Assembly (NCBI GenBank): GCA_016713425.1
Contig: JADJPE010000005.1
Span: forward strand, 496,001-560,000
Length of the DNA stretch: 64,000 nt
From: Deltaproteobacteria bacterium
GTDB taxonomy: Bacteria; Myxococcota; Kuafuiibacteriia; Kuafuiibacteriales; Kuafuiibacteriaceae
Reading direction: 5' to 3'
The position numbers were made by a program, and so were the translations under genes. Of this stretch, positions 18,359 to 27,947 are shown in pieces. The notes under the pieces were generated by a model that was given only the letters and a program-made list of their open reading frames with translations, was not told the DNA's origin and searched no databases. Positions within the stretch are counted from its first letter, which is position 1; each line of letters opens with the position of its first letter.

Positions 18359-21007
18359 TTGGAGATGCGAACCTGCACTCTGGGGCCTGTAAGCCCCCTC
18401 TGGGGATGGAGCCTCAAGGATCCGGAGGATCGGAGCACCGGACGGGTCGCATGGGCCGATAGTCGAGGGATGCGTCTCTCGCGCCCGACTGAGGCTCCTA
18501 ATGCACGGCATTCGCGTCGTTCTGGTCCAGCGCTCGCTGCGGAGGTTGAGGCACGTCGAGCCTTGGGCACCCAGCCTCGCGAGGCCACCGACGGATTCGT
18601 TCGGCTTCCGGGCGGGGACCTCTACCCGGCCGTGAGCCGCGGCCAGCACCTCGCCGAACTCAAGGGGGCCTTGAGGGCCCGGAGGGCTTCTCGGGTCGTG
18701 CGCGCGAGCTTGGGCGCTGCGCGTCGAAGGCATGTCGTCGTCGTTGGCGCCGGACCAACGGGTCTCGTGGCTGCAATTCAAGCGTATATGCGCGGGCACT
18801 CCGTCACGCTGGTCGAGCAGCGAACCGAGCCTCAAGCACCACCCCAGACGCTCAATCTGAGAACCGAAGTGCGCGCCGCGCTTGCGCAGATTCATCCCGA
18901 CCTTTTTCGTGAGGTCTGGGCGGTCGCGACGCTCATGCGGTGGGCGGAGGTTGTTCAGGACGGCCAAGACACTCAGGTCGCAAGCTCGAATCCTTTGGAA
19001 CTTCTGTTCAATCATTACTCCGTAGCGCAGGATTCACTGCCCGCGGTCCGGAGGACCCGACCAAGATCGCCAGAGGAGATGGCCGCCCGAGCGCTGGCCC
19101 CGGAGCGTCGGGGAGGAAATGCGTTCAGCGCGGATACGGCACCGCCGCTCTCGGAGGGCATCGAGTACGCACCGGCGCGTCACGCCGCTTCGCAAAGCAC
19201 CTGGCAGGTTGCGGCCTATGATCTTGTCCGCGTTTTGTGGCGCTTCATCGAACGACTCGAGAAGGAAGACGAAGCTCATGGCGAGCGACGGCTCGAGATG
19301 CTTAGGGGCTGGCAAGTGACCGCACTTCCTGTTGCGGAAGAGGGCGAGGCTCGGCGGCGAGTGGTGATAGAGCCATCCAACGCGAGTGGAGAGGCGAGCG
19401 CGGCTGGGCGAGAAAGAAGGGATCTCGGCGTACCGGACGACATCCTCCTCGCCGATGGGGCGAACTCAAAGCTCGTTTCCATGGTTGGGAGCGGGTTCAC
19501 GGACGTTGGACCCAACACGCGCTTCGTCGCGGGACTCATAGACCGCTTCGCGCTCGTGGTCGCAGGAAACGGAAGTGGCGTGGTCCGACGCGAGACGGAG
19601 GTCCACAAGGTCCCAGGCCATGGAGACCAGGTCCTTCGCCACATCGTGATGAGCCAAGCCCGCGGGCAGGATTCGCGAAACGTTTGGGCTTTAGTGGAAG
19701 TGCCGTCGGATCTTGATTTCGCAGATCCGGCGTCTGTTCAACGTTTCTTTGGAGAGGCACTCTCGGAGGATGACGCAACGAGGCAATACTTCGCGCTCAA
19801 GGTGCTTCCGCTCGTCAATCGCGAGCGCTCGGATCGTGGCCTCGAGCCCGAAGACCTCTTGGCTGGCGCGCTGCCTTACGGTCCACGGGCGTTTGTCGTT
19901 CAGTCTCGCATTGCGGGCCAACCCAACGCGGATGCTCAAAACGTCCATTGTATCGGCGATGCCAAAGGCTCTTCGCATTTCCTCGCAAGCCTCGGTGCTT
20001 CGACCGGCATGGGGCCTGATCAATTGGCTCTTCGGCTTTACTGGGATGCCTGTGCGAGAAAGGGCATCGGAGGAGACACCGCCCTCGAGGAGCTTGCGCT
20101 TGAACGACGGCTCTTCAACAATGTTCGGCATTGGCTGGACGTTGGCCTGAGCGAGTTCAACGGCGTGACGGCCGCAAACCTTGGGGCCGACGTTTCGAAG
20201 CGGACCGCCGCAACGAACGGAACGACGCGCGTCGCTCCAAATCACACGTCGGAAGTCTATCGCCCGGAGTACGACCCAAGCTTGAGTGGGCATGTCGCCA
20301 GATCCGAGGGTGTTCAGCCGCGAGTCTTCGGGGCGAAGCGTCAGCACCCACAGCGCGTAGTTACGGCTCCGGCGGCAAGACGTCTTGACAGAGTTGAGGC
20401 GATGGTCGGCGCACAGCCAGGAACTGCGTGGAGTCTGATCCCGAGCGGACCCTTGGGGGGCCAATACGGATGCGGTCCCCTGAATCGCTACGTGCTGCGC
20501 GATCTCTTCTTTGATGAAACGCGTGGTTGCTGGACGATTCAAAGGCTCGATTCCAGCGGTGTGGTGGATCTCAGCGCGCCGGAGCGAATCATCACTGAGT
20601 CCTATAGGACGATTTCGGTCAAGCTGGGTGAGGGTGTGGCCGTGGTGTTGTCCGCGGACGATCCTGAGCTGCGGCTGGGCGATGAGGATCCCCACGCTGA
20701 ACGAAGAAAAGAGCTCGCTCGACGACTGGCGCTTCCTGACCTCGATCCTGGTGCATGCCCATCCCCGAGCGTTTCGCTGAGCACGATCGGCCCCGTATCG
20801 AAGGACGAACGGGCGCGAACGATCCCGTTGTCAGGCATCCGGGATCTTGTGCTGGATAACTCGACCTGGGTCGTAACGCTCCGGAGCGGCGAGATGCTCC
20901 GTTGTCAGGCGGTCAAGCTCGGGGCCGGTGGCCGGTCAGCCTTCCTTCCCAAGGAAGCACGAGCCTTCCGGTGTTCGAGCCCGACCACGCCAGTGGGCAC
21001 CACTTGA
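18359..21007 (+). CDS. FAD-dependent monooxygenase-like protein, 882 residues
   Basis: A Rossmann dinucleotide-binding motif, VVVVGAGPTGLVAAIQAYMR, lies at residues 126-145 and ends in an acidic LVEQR, typical of group A flavin monooxygenases. A second FAD motif reads CIGDAKGSSHFLASLGASTG near residue 525, resembling MICAL- and PHBH-like hydroxylases. About 120 residues precede the FAD fold and about 300 follow it, with no domain I recognise in the tail. The substrate is unknown. The nominal start lies eight bases after the hairpin of IS91-like copy C, so the true N-terminus may have been lost or replaced. Another IS91-type end motif lies at 18454-18462. Confidence 0.7.
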   Translation: MEMRTCTLGPVSPLWGWSLKDPEDRSTGRVAWADSRGMRLSRPTEAPNARHSRRSGPALAAEVEARRALGTQPREATDGFVRLPGGDLYPAVSRGQHLAELKGALRARRASRVVRASLGAARRRHVVVVGAGPTGLVAAIQAYMRGHSVTLVEQRTEPQAPPQTLNLRTEVRAALAQIHPDLFREVWAVATLMRWAEVVQDGQDTQVASSNPLELLFNHYSVAQDSLPAVRRTRPRSPEEMAARALAPERRGGNAFSADTAPPLSEGIEYAPARHAASQSTWQVAAYDLVRVLWRFIERLEKEDEAHGERRLEMLRGWQVTALPVAEEGEARRRVVIEPSNASGEASAAGRERRDLGVPDDILLADGANSKLVSMVGSGFTDVGPNTRFVAGLIDRFALVVAGNGSGVVRRETEVHKVPGHGDQVLRHIVMSQARGQDSRNVWALVEVPSDLDFADPASVQRFFGEALSEDDATRQYFALKVLPLVNRERSDRGLEPEDLLAGALPYGPRAFVVQSRIAGQPNADAQNVHCIGDAKGSSHFLASLGASTGMGPDQLALRLYWDACARKGIGGDTALEELALERRLFNNVRHWLDVGLSEFNGVTAANLGADVSKRTAATNGTTRVAPNHTSEVYRPEYDPSLSGHVARSEGVQPRVFGAKRQHPQRVVTAPAARRLDRVEAMVGAQPGTAWSLIPSGPLGGQYGCGPLNRYVLRDLFFDETRGCWTIQRLDSSGVVDLSAPERIITESYRTISVKLGEGVAVVLSADDPELRLGDEDPHAERRKELARRLALPDLDPGACPSPSVSLSTIGPVSKDERARTIPLSGIRDLVLDNSTWVVTLRSGEMLRCQAVKLGAGGRSAFLPKEARAFRCSSPTTPVGTT

Positions 21008-21288
21008 GCGCGTAATGAGGCCGACGCTCGGGCAGGCTTCGTCGTAGCAACGAAGCTGTTCCATCGAGGGCACCTGACGGAACAGCTACGTAGCAATGTT
21101 CGTGGGACTTGCGGTCCAGTCGGCTGGTACGATCCGCCAATGGCCAAAGCGCCGGCGAAGCCGTGTCAGTCACCATTGTCGCCGAGCGCGGCTCGATCCC
21201 ACGCCTTCTCGAGGGTCATCTCTTGGTTTCCGTAGACGACCCAGCAGTCGCCGCTGCACAGGCCGGCCATCTCCGCGAAGCGATCCGC
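21008..21288. other. Non-coding joint with one short protein-like scrap
   Basis: A minus-strand stretch at 21166-21290 (MADRFAEMAGLCSGDCWVVY) looks like the beginning of a real protein but ends after about 40 codons. It directly abuts the second copy of the long repeat. Nothing else is recognisable. Confidence 0.35.
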
Positions 21289-22647
21289 CATCTTTCCTCC
21301 GAGCGGTCCCGTGACCCGGCGCCTCTTTCCCTCAGCCGGGTCCCCTGGGGAGAGTTCCCCGGCTTCCTCGGTACAGTGAGGCGCTCCGACTCCCGACCAT
21401 CCCTCCCGCCGCGCTTCGTTTCCTTCGCTTGGCGGTACCTGCGTTGTGCTCGTCATTTGCAGCCGGGAAAGATTCATCCCCTGAGCCTGGCGGCCCGGGA
21501 GGTCGCGACGCTCAGTCAGAGTGGAAAATTGCGGGGCAGGAGGTCGATGACGTCCTTCTCGATGACGCCTCGCGCGAGAATGGGCATGACGGTGGCGAGA
21601 TACTCGACGGGGTCGATCAAGCTCCAGAGCGTGGCCCTTGGACCGACCCGATGGCCGGAGGCCCGCGAGCCCGTTCTTTCTGTATGCGTAGTACCAGGCC
21701 TCGAGCGTCGATACGCTTGGGCATCACCGGTATATCGTACCGAGTGCATCAACGGGCCTCACGCTGAGATGGAAGGAACGGAGCGGAGACCCATCGGGCG
21801 GGTTCGGGGTGTCTCATCCGCGTTGACAGGTTCCGGAAGCGGCGCCAACGACAGCGATCCTCGCCGCACCCGATCATGTAACCAAGCCGGCGGGTGCCTC
21901 GCTCGGGCCGACGTCGTCCGCACAACCACCGTCCAAGGCCGGGCCCGTTGCACCCACAAGGCCTGTCGACGCCGCGCCCACCTCGCCGTCCGCCCCGCCG
22001 CGTCATTCCTCCTAGGTCGTTGGGATCGGCAAGCGCCCACAAGAGCAACCCGGCGACGAGTCCGGCTTCACGCCCGGGGGCGCCGACCCAGCGGAGCGCC
22101 GCGAACGAAGTCCCGGCGCGGGACGCCCGCATCCGGGAGACAGAAAGAGAGAAGCCGCGGCCCTGCGTGATTCCTCCCGCTCACCGGTGCCGAGCACTTC
22201 CGCAACCCGGACGATGACCTACGCGGCGGCATCGAGCTCGTTGGGGACGAAACCACGCTTGCGAGTCGCAGCCAACGTGGGCATGAGCTTGTCCGTCAGC
22301 GCAGCGAGGAAGTCCGAAATTCGACGAAGACACGAACAAACGAGCGCCATTGCCGAGGCCTTCCGTGACGGCATGAAACGAGCTCATGGCGCGTTGTGTG
22401 CGCGCAAGCGGTTTCGGAATACAAACCACGAAAACCGGAGTCGGGAATCCTGCATCGCCTCGTCTCGACCCACTTTGACGAGTTTGTCGAAAGTTTTGAG
22501 GACCCAGATTCCCCCGAGTCCGGGTTGCCGACATTTGTCCGCAAAGAGTTTGAACGATTCCTCGACTGCGGGATCTTGGAACGCGGGTTCGTCCTTCTTT
22601 TCTGCGACCGATGCCAGCGTGAGCATGCTGTGGCCTTTTCGTGCAAG
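21289..22647. repeat. Long direct repeat, second copy
   Basis: It corresponds to 14579-15937 at offset 6,710, with the same composite of intron 5' sequence, IS66 fragment (21516-21650), unassigned DNA and the IS91-like start. Unlike the first copy, it continues uninterrupted into the IS91-like transposase. Confidence 0.9.
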
Positions 22648-24013
22648 GGGCGGGCGATTTGTCCGAGCTGCGGTGCACGACGGATGCAGGAGACGGCGGC
22701 CCATCTCGTCGATGACGTGCTGCCCGATGTCGCGCTGCGGCAATACGTGCTGAGCCCGCCGTTCGAACTGCGCGGTCTTCTCGCGTGCAAACGAGAAGTC
22801 TTGGCGAAGATGGTGAACTTTTTCGTTGGGGCGATCTTTGAGCAACTGACCGACTGGGCTCGATGTCAGGGTCTCACAGGACCGAAATGCGGCGCAGTCA
22901 CCTTCATTCAGCGATTCACGAAGACCCTGAACATCTCACCCCATCTTCATGTGCTCGTTCTCGACGGAGTCTTTGCGAACGAAGAAGAGGGTCCCCGTTT
23001 CGTCGAATGCCCAGCCCCAACGAATCGAGACCTTCTTTCGTTGGCCCAAAGGGTCTTCAAGAAGATGGAGAAATTTCTCGCGAAGAGCGGATATCTCCGA
23101 AGCGAGTCGGACGCTCTTGAGGAAGCATCGCTGACACCCGTGGAGCGCTGGTATGTGCGGGCCTCGCGGAGCCATCGATGCTGTCGCCAAGTCGCATCGT
23201 GGACGTCAAGTCCACGGCGATCGAGTGTGGTGGATTCAGTGTTCATGCTCAGGTTCGTGTTGCCCAAGGCGATCGACGAGGACGAGAAAGGCTCTGCCTA
23301 TATGCGGCCCGTCCGCCTTTCGCCGAAGGTCAACTTCGCATGACCGATGATGGCCGAGTTCGGCTGACGCTTCGTCGTCCAGCGAAGAACGGCCAGGGTG
23401 CGATCGTTCTATCACCGGTTCAGTTTCTGAGGCGCCTCGCGTGGCTCGTTCCTCCCCGGCGCAGCATCAGGTTCGCTATGCGGGAGTTCTGGCCTCGGCC
23501 TCGAAAGTGCGGCGCGCGATTGTCCCAAGGCCCGCACCGGTTCTTCAGCTCGCCTTCCCGATCGAGAACATGAGGCCTCGGGTTCAGAAACATCGCATGT
23601 CGTGGGCCAAACTGTTGGCCCGCGTCTATTCGATTGATGGAGAGCGCTGCTTGAGCTGTGGCGGCCCACTTAGGCCGATCGGTGCGGTGACTGAATCGAG
23701 TCACGTCGCGCAGACTCTCGGTCGGATGCGACGGCAGCGATGCGCTCGAGATCCCCTCAGCTCGCCCTCGATCTCTGATCGACTCTACAAACCAACCCAA
23801 GGTCCCACGCTCCGGGCCTCGGCGCTTCTTGTCCGCGCGGTCGCACTGCTCGTCCGCTGGGGGAGAGGTACGTCTGAACGCTGCGCGCAGGCTACGGAAC
23901 TCAATGGCAGTCCCGTCTTGTGCCGTTCCAAACCGGTCAGACTGCGCGCAACATGTGACGCATCGCACACCCGCGTCGGTTCTCCGACTGCTCCGGGCAT
24001 GGTCGAAGCCGAT
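22232..24013 (+). mobile_element. IS91-like copy D, frameshifted, right end split by intron
   Basis: The transposase begins at GTG 22396 and retains zinc and HUH regions. Single-base losses relative to copy A, one G near 23160 and one C near 23455, put it out of frame, so it is a pseudogene. The terminal segment runs to gaagccgat at 24013, where the first hairpin arm ends. The rest of the hairpin (tgattgcc, one mismatch, tatcggcc) reappears at 27883-27899 beyond the inserted group II intron. Confidence 0.85.
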
Positions 24014-24053
24014 GTCGGGTGGCCTCGGGAGGTCTCCCTCCCGAGGCTCCCAC

Positions 24054-24088
24054 GGATCCGGACGTGCAGATTTCCCGCATCCGGCTCT
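24054..24088 (-). ncRNA. Domain V of the outer group II intron
   Basis: The minus strand reads AGAGCCGGATGCGGGAAA, then a short loop and the complementary half ending CGGATCC. This 35-base hairpin with the AGC catalytic triad and a GAAA-type tip is the most conserved group II intron element. It is followed within 40 bases by the intron's 3' end. Confidence 0.8.
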
Positions 24089-24093
24089 TCGGC

Positions 24094-24641
24094 TCACGGA
24101 TTCGCTGCACGACGATAGACGCTGTGTACGACACGTGGCTTGGCGAGGGGGTACCGCTTCAAGAGCTCCTGGAAACGTTCCCAAGGCATATGGGCGCGCT
24201 GCGAGCGACGGTTGAGCCATCTCTGCCAGTGCCGACGGGTCCCTCGATCAGCTGCGCGAGCGCTCGGAAGTTACCGGTGATCCCGTAATATCCGTAGTGC
24301 CCCCGAAGCTTCAGATTCAGACCCTTTTGCTGCTCCGACAGCGGGATGTGCCGGTTCTTCCGGCACCACAGCCCGATCGCTAGCAGCGCTCGGCGAAGGC
24401 GGCTCGCAGCCGTCTTGCGCTTCACGACCCAATAGCCTTGGCGCGACCTCCCCCAGTAATGAGTGAAGCCGAGCAGGTCGAACGTCCCCGCCCTCTCCCG
24501 GTGATCGCCGCGCGGGGCCGTCGAAACGGCACCATCCGCGTCTTCTCCGGGTGGAGCAGCAGACCATATCTCCCGAATCGCTTCGGGAGCACGGCCATCA
24601 CTTCGCTGCGCGTCCGTGTCCTTCTCGAGCACGATCACTCG
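24094..24641 (-). pseudogene. Outer intron RT/maturase, C-terminal half
   Basis: From about KDTDAQR the product continues through GLLLHPEKTRMV, GTFDLLGFTHYWGRSRQGYW, LKLRGHYGYYGI and HMPWERFQELLKRYPL to a stop at 24094, the thumb and maturase (X) domain. Several one-base shifts break the frame, for example after ALAQLIEG. The N-terminal half lies at 26512-27295, beyond the inner intron. No HNH endonuclease domain is present. Confidence 0.8.
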
Positions 24642-24678
24642 GTGAGTCGCCCGCGGAGTCTCACCCGCGGGCGCTCGC

Positions 24679-24713
24679 AGAACCGTACGTGAGCCTCTCG
24701 ACTCATACGGCTC
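24679..24713 (-). ncRNA. Domain V of the inner group II intron
   Basis: The minus strand reads GAGCCGTATGAGTCGAGAGG and then CTCACGTACGGTTCT, a near-textbook bacterial domain V with the AGC triad and symmetrical stems. It starts just after the RT stop at 24717 and precedes the domain VI hairpin and intron end. Confidence 0.88.
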
Positions 24714-24716
24714 CCA

Positions 24717-26031
24717 TCATGCAACCGGTGACCTGAGGCCCAATTTCCAGTGCTCAAAGAGCTGGGGTTCTCGCCGAGCGATCTGCCCCAGCCAATGAAT
24801 TGCCCTGGTGTGATGCCTTCGCAGTCGTTTGTATTTCCGCTTCGCCCAGAGCACCAAGTCGTACTCGAGTTGGCGGAGCGACGGGTACAGCATCGAGCGA
24901 TAGAATGCGCCGTAGTAGTTGATCCAGCCCCGCACCGTTGCATTGAACATGTGCGCGAGGTCGTTCAACGTCTTGTCGCTGCGCTTGCCGATGTGCCAGC
25001 TTCGTATCTCTGCACGGATCGCCTTGGCCGCCTTATCGCTGATCGCGGGGCTGAAGTTTACAAACGTCTTGCCCCCAGCGGTTCTTCGAAAGACGAGGCC
25101 GAAACGTATATCCCAGGAAGTCGAACCGTTCGGGCTCGTGATGGCCACGACGGTCTTCGTCCTTGCAGTATACGATTTTGGTTTTCTCCGGGTGCAGCTC
25201 AAGACCGCAAGCTCGCAGCCGCTCACGTATCGACTCCAGCACCCGCTGGGCCTCTGCAAAACTTCTGCAGTGCGCCAGCAGATCGTCGGCGTACCTTTCG
25301 AACGGCACGTCGGCGTAATGCCGTCTCATCCAATCGTCGAACGCGTGATGCATGAAGATGTTGGCGATCAACGGGCTGACCACACCGCCTTGAGGAGTTC
25401 CTTTGCCTCGCGCTTGCAGCCCATCCGCTGTTTGCAGCGGAGCCTTGAGCCACCGCTCGATGTAAAGAAGAACCCACTTCTCGTCGGTGTGATGCCGCAC
25501 CGCCTTCATCGTCAGCTCATGGTCGAGATTGTCAAAGAAGGCGCGGACGTCGATGTCTATGACCCAGTTATACTTCCAGCACCGCTGCCGCGCTGTCGCC
25601 AACGCTTGGTGGGCTGATTTACCAGGTCGATAGCCATACGAGTCGGGGTGGAACTTAGGTTCCACGACCGGCTCAAGCTGCATCTTCACCACGGTCTGGG
25701 CGACTCGATCCGCCACGGTGGGAATTCCCAACAACCGGGTCTTTCCATTCGCCTTGGGGATCTCGACTGCCTTAACCGCGGGAGGGAAGTAGCTGCCCGA
25801 GCTCATCCGGTTCCAGATGCGATACAGATTGTCTTTGAGCTTGCTCTCGAACGCTTCTAACGTCTCGTCATCTATGCCCGCTGCTCCTTTGTTCGCCTTC
25901 ACTCGAAGGTAGGCTTCATACACCTGCTGTTTGGAAATTCGATACGGTTTTGCCTGACCCGCAAGCTCCTCCCGTTGCCGGTTGACCTGCGTGCTCGGCT
26001 GCATGACTCGGCCCCTTCGCTCCGGTCGCAT
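24717..26031 (-). pseudogene. ltrA: Inner intron reverse transcriptase/maturase (LtrA-like)
   Basis: About 430 codons encode a group II RT: IPKANGKTRLLGIPTVADR, VIDIDVRAFFDNLDH, GTPQGGVVSPLIANIF and the catalytic FERYADD at residues 244-250. A maturase domain follows (LNDLAHMFNATVRGWINYYG). One extra G in the run at 25072-25076 shifts the frame between RWG and KTFVNF, so as read the maturase half is lost. There is no HNH domain. Apart from that indel it looks recent. Confidence 0.85.
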
Positions 26032-26511
26032 TACCGACCTTCCTCGCTACTACGAGCCGATCCGTCCCTCGCCCATGCCTTGGTACTCGGCGCCTCGTGG
26101 GTCTGCCACTTGGCGTTCTCCCTTCGCATCACGAGCGAGGTTCCCACGTTCCGTGCAAGAACCTGTTGCAGCTTCACGCCACCTCTATGCCGGACGCCGT
26201 CTGGGTCGGTAGGCAGGTGTCCCCCAGACTCATCCCGGGCCAACGACTCCGTCCCGGTTTCGACGTCGTCTATACGCTTTCGACAGTTCATCGGTGGTTC
26301 AGTCTTTCGTCTCTCTGCAACCCACATGACGTGGTCTTGGCCACGCCTTTTCCGCGACGCTCACGACCAGGGCCGTTGTGCCCTCGCCGCTCGCGGTTGT
26401 TTGGAGCCTCCGCCTGCACGGCGGCTCCGAGGGGCCCACCCTCATTTCTTGCACAGCACAGCTGCATCTAGGCGGCCATCACGGCCTCCCTTCTGCGCCT
26501 TCGTGGCGCAC
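26032..26511 (-). ncRNA. Inner intron RNA domains I-IV (non-coding)
   Basis: These 480 bases lie between the intron 5' end and its RT start. They hold no credible gene and correspond in position to group II RNA domains I to IV. Confidence 0.6.
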
Positions 26512-27295
26512 CGTCGTCGGCATAGCGGATCAGGCAGGCCTCGCCTGCCAGACGCGGCTTCACCTCCGACTCGAACCAGCGATCGAGCACCTCGTGGAGG
26601 AACACGTTCGCGAGCAGCGGTGAGATCACCCTCCCTGGGGCGTGCCTTCGTTCGGATGCATGACCGCACCGCCTTCGAGCACGCCCGCTTTCAGCCACTT
26701 GTCGATCGCACGGCGGATGACTCCGTCGCGCACCCGCTGGTCGAGAAAGCTCCGCAGATGAACGTGACTCATCGAGTCAAAGAAGCTCTTGATGTCAGAG
26801 CTCGATAACTACGCCACCACCCATCTTCGTCAGGACGTCCCTCAGTCGTTCGAGCGCCTGATGCGCCGACCGGTCTGGTCGGAAACCATACGAGCAATCC
26901 AAAAAGTCCTGCTCGTAAACGGCCTCCAAGACCATCACCACCGCGCGCTGGAGGATCTTGTCTTCCAACGTCGGGATGCCGATCGGGCGCAGCTTCGTCC
27001 CGTCGCCCTTGGGGATGTACACGCGCCGGACGGGAGGCGCTCGGTACGTCCCCGACTTGAAGCGGTCAAGCAGCGATTGGAGGTTCGACTCCAGGCTCGC
27101 CGCGTATCCCGCCGCCGTCTGACCGTCCACGCCGACCGCGCCGTCCTTGCGCGTCCTCCGATACGCTTCGCGCAGGAGGTCCACATCGATGAGGTGGGCG
27201 AGCGTCGTCATCACCATCTGCGGCGCTTGCCTCGCCAGTTTCGCTGTCCGCTCGAGTTTCGTTGTGACGCTGATTGGACTCGATGTTCCTGGCAT
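26512..27295 (-). pseudogene. Outer intron RT, N-terminal half
   Basis: From ATG 27295 the product reads through YIPKGDGTKLRPIGIPTLED and SYGFRPDRSAHQALERLRD. After one frame change near 26800 it continues DIKSFFDSMSHVHLRSF. After a missing G near 26630 it continues ISPLLANVFLHEVLD and CLIRYADD, where the inner intron starts. These are RT motifs in the correct order. The catalytic YADD codons form the insertion site. Confidence 0.82.
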
Positions 27296-27882
27296 CTTTC
27301 CTCCGAGCGGTCCCGTGACCCGGCGCCTCTTTCCCTCAGCCGGGTCCCCTGGGGAGAGTTCCCCGGCTTCCTCGGTACAGTGAGGCGCTCCGACTCCCGA
27401 CCATCCCCTCCCGCCGCGCTTCGTTTCCTTCGCTTGGCGGTACCTGCGTGGTGCTCGTCATTTGCTCCCGCGGGCCCGAGCACTGGCGCCCCGCGAGCCT
27501 GGACCCCTTGTTCCGACGGTCCGAGCCGGGTCGAAGCAGGAGACGGTCGGGCCTCCCAGGTTCCTGGGGATCCCATTTCCATGCGTATGCCGTGCTCTCA
27601 GACCCCGGCGGGACCTCGGCGCCTCGCCCAAACGGCGCTCCGGTGTCGCCGCCGTGCCAAACAACGCCGACGGCTCCCGCGACCCATAGATTTCGAGGCT
27701 CAATCACACAGCCTTCGCACTCCCTGTGTACGCTTCGCAGCCGAGGTCGCCCTCCGGCCACGCAACACTCGGTTCCGGTGGGTGGCTAGCCCTTGCCGGG
27801 CGGGGCTCCTCCCCGCTGGGGTCCGACGAGAAGTTTCAGCCTGTCATCTGCATCCCCTTCTCCCAGGCTTCGCCTGGCGCAC
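27296..27882 (-). ncRNA. Outer intron RNA 5' domains (non-coding)
   Basis: These are 587 bases from the GTGCGCC 5' end to the RT start. Bases 27296-27467 are repeated upstream of the RT fragments at 14582-14748 and 21290-21458. No protein gene is supported. Confidence 0.6.
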
Positions 27883-27899
27883 TGATTGCCGTATCGGCC
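27883..27899 (+). repeat. Displaced second half of IS91 copy D hairpin
   Basis: The bases tgattgccgtatcggcc equal the loop and second stem of the other copies' right ends, with one mismatch. They lie immediately outside the outer intron's 5' end. This is the last trace of mobile DNA before the chromosomal genes begin. Confidence 0.8.
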
Positions 27900-27947
27900 C
27901 GCGGCTGGGGTGACGAGGCTCCGAGCTCATGTCGATCGTGGGGCGAC

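Larger units (their letters stand above)
24642..26511 (-). mobile_element. Inner group II intron nested in the outer RT gene
   Basis: The minus-strand 5' end is GTGCGCC at 26511 and the 3' end is CTCAC at 24642, after a domain VI hairpin with nine-base arms and an adjacent unpaired A. Domain V is at 24679-24713 and a reverse transcriptase lies within (24717-26031). The total of 1,870 bases is typical. The flanks are the coding sequence of the outer RT, directly at its YADD motif. Exact exon joints are uncertain by one or two bases because of frame damage. Confidence 0.82.
24014..27882 (-). mobile_element. Outer group II intron, interrupted by a second intron
   Basis: On the minus strand the 5' end reads GTGCGCC (GUGYG consensus) at 27882 and the 3' end is CCGAC at 24014. 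Domain V is at 24054-24088 and a perfect 11-base-arm hairpin for domain VI lies between it and the end. The bases outside (gaagccgat and tgattgcc) together restore the IS91 hairpin exactly. Subtracting the inner intron leaves 1,999 bases, a normal group II intron size. The RNA and RT are damaged by indels, so it is unlikely to splice or move. Confidence 0.85.

Noticed and set aside
24094..27295. Diversity-generating retroelement or retron
   Set aside because: Domain V and VI hairpins, GTGCG ends and maturase sequence identify group II introns. No template/variable repeat pair or msr/msd-like structure was seen.
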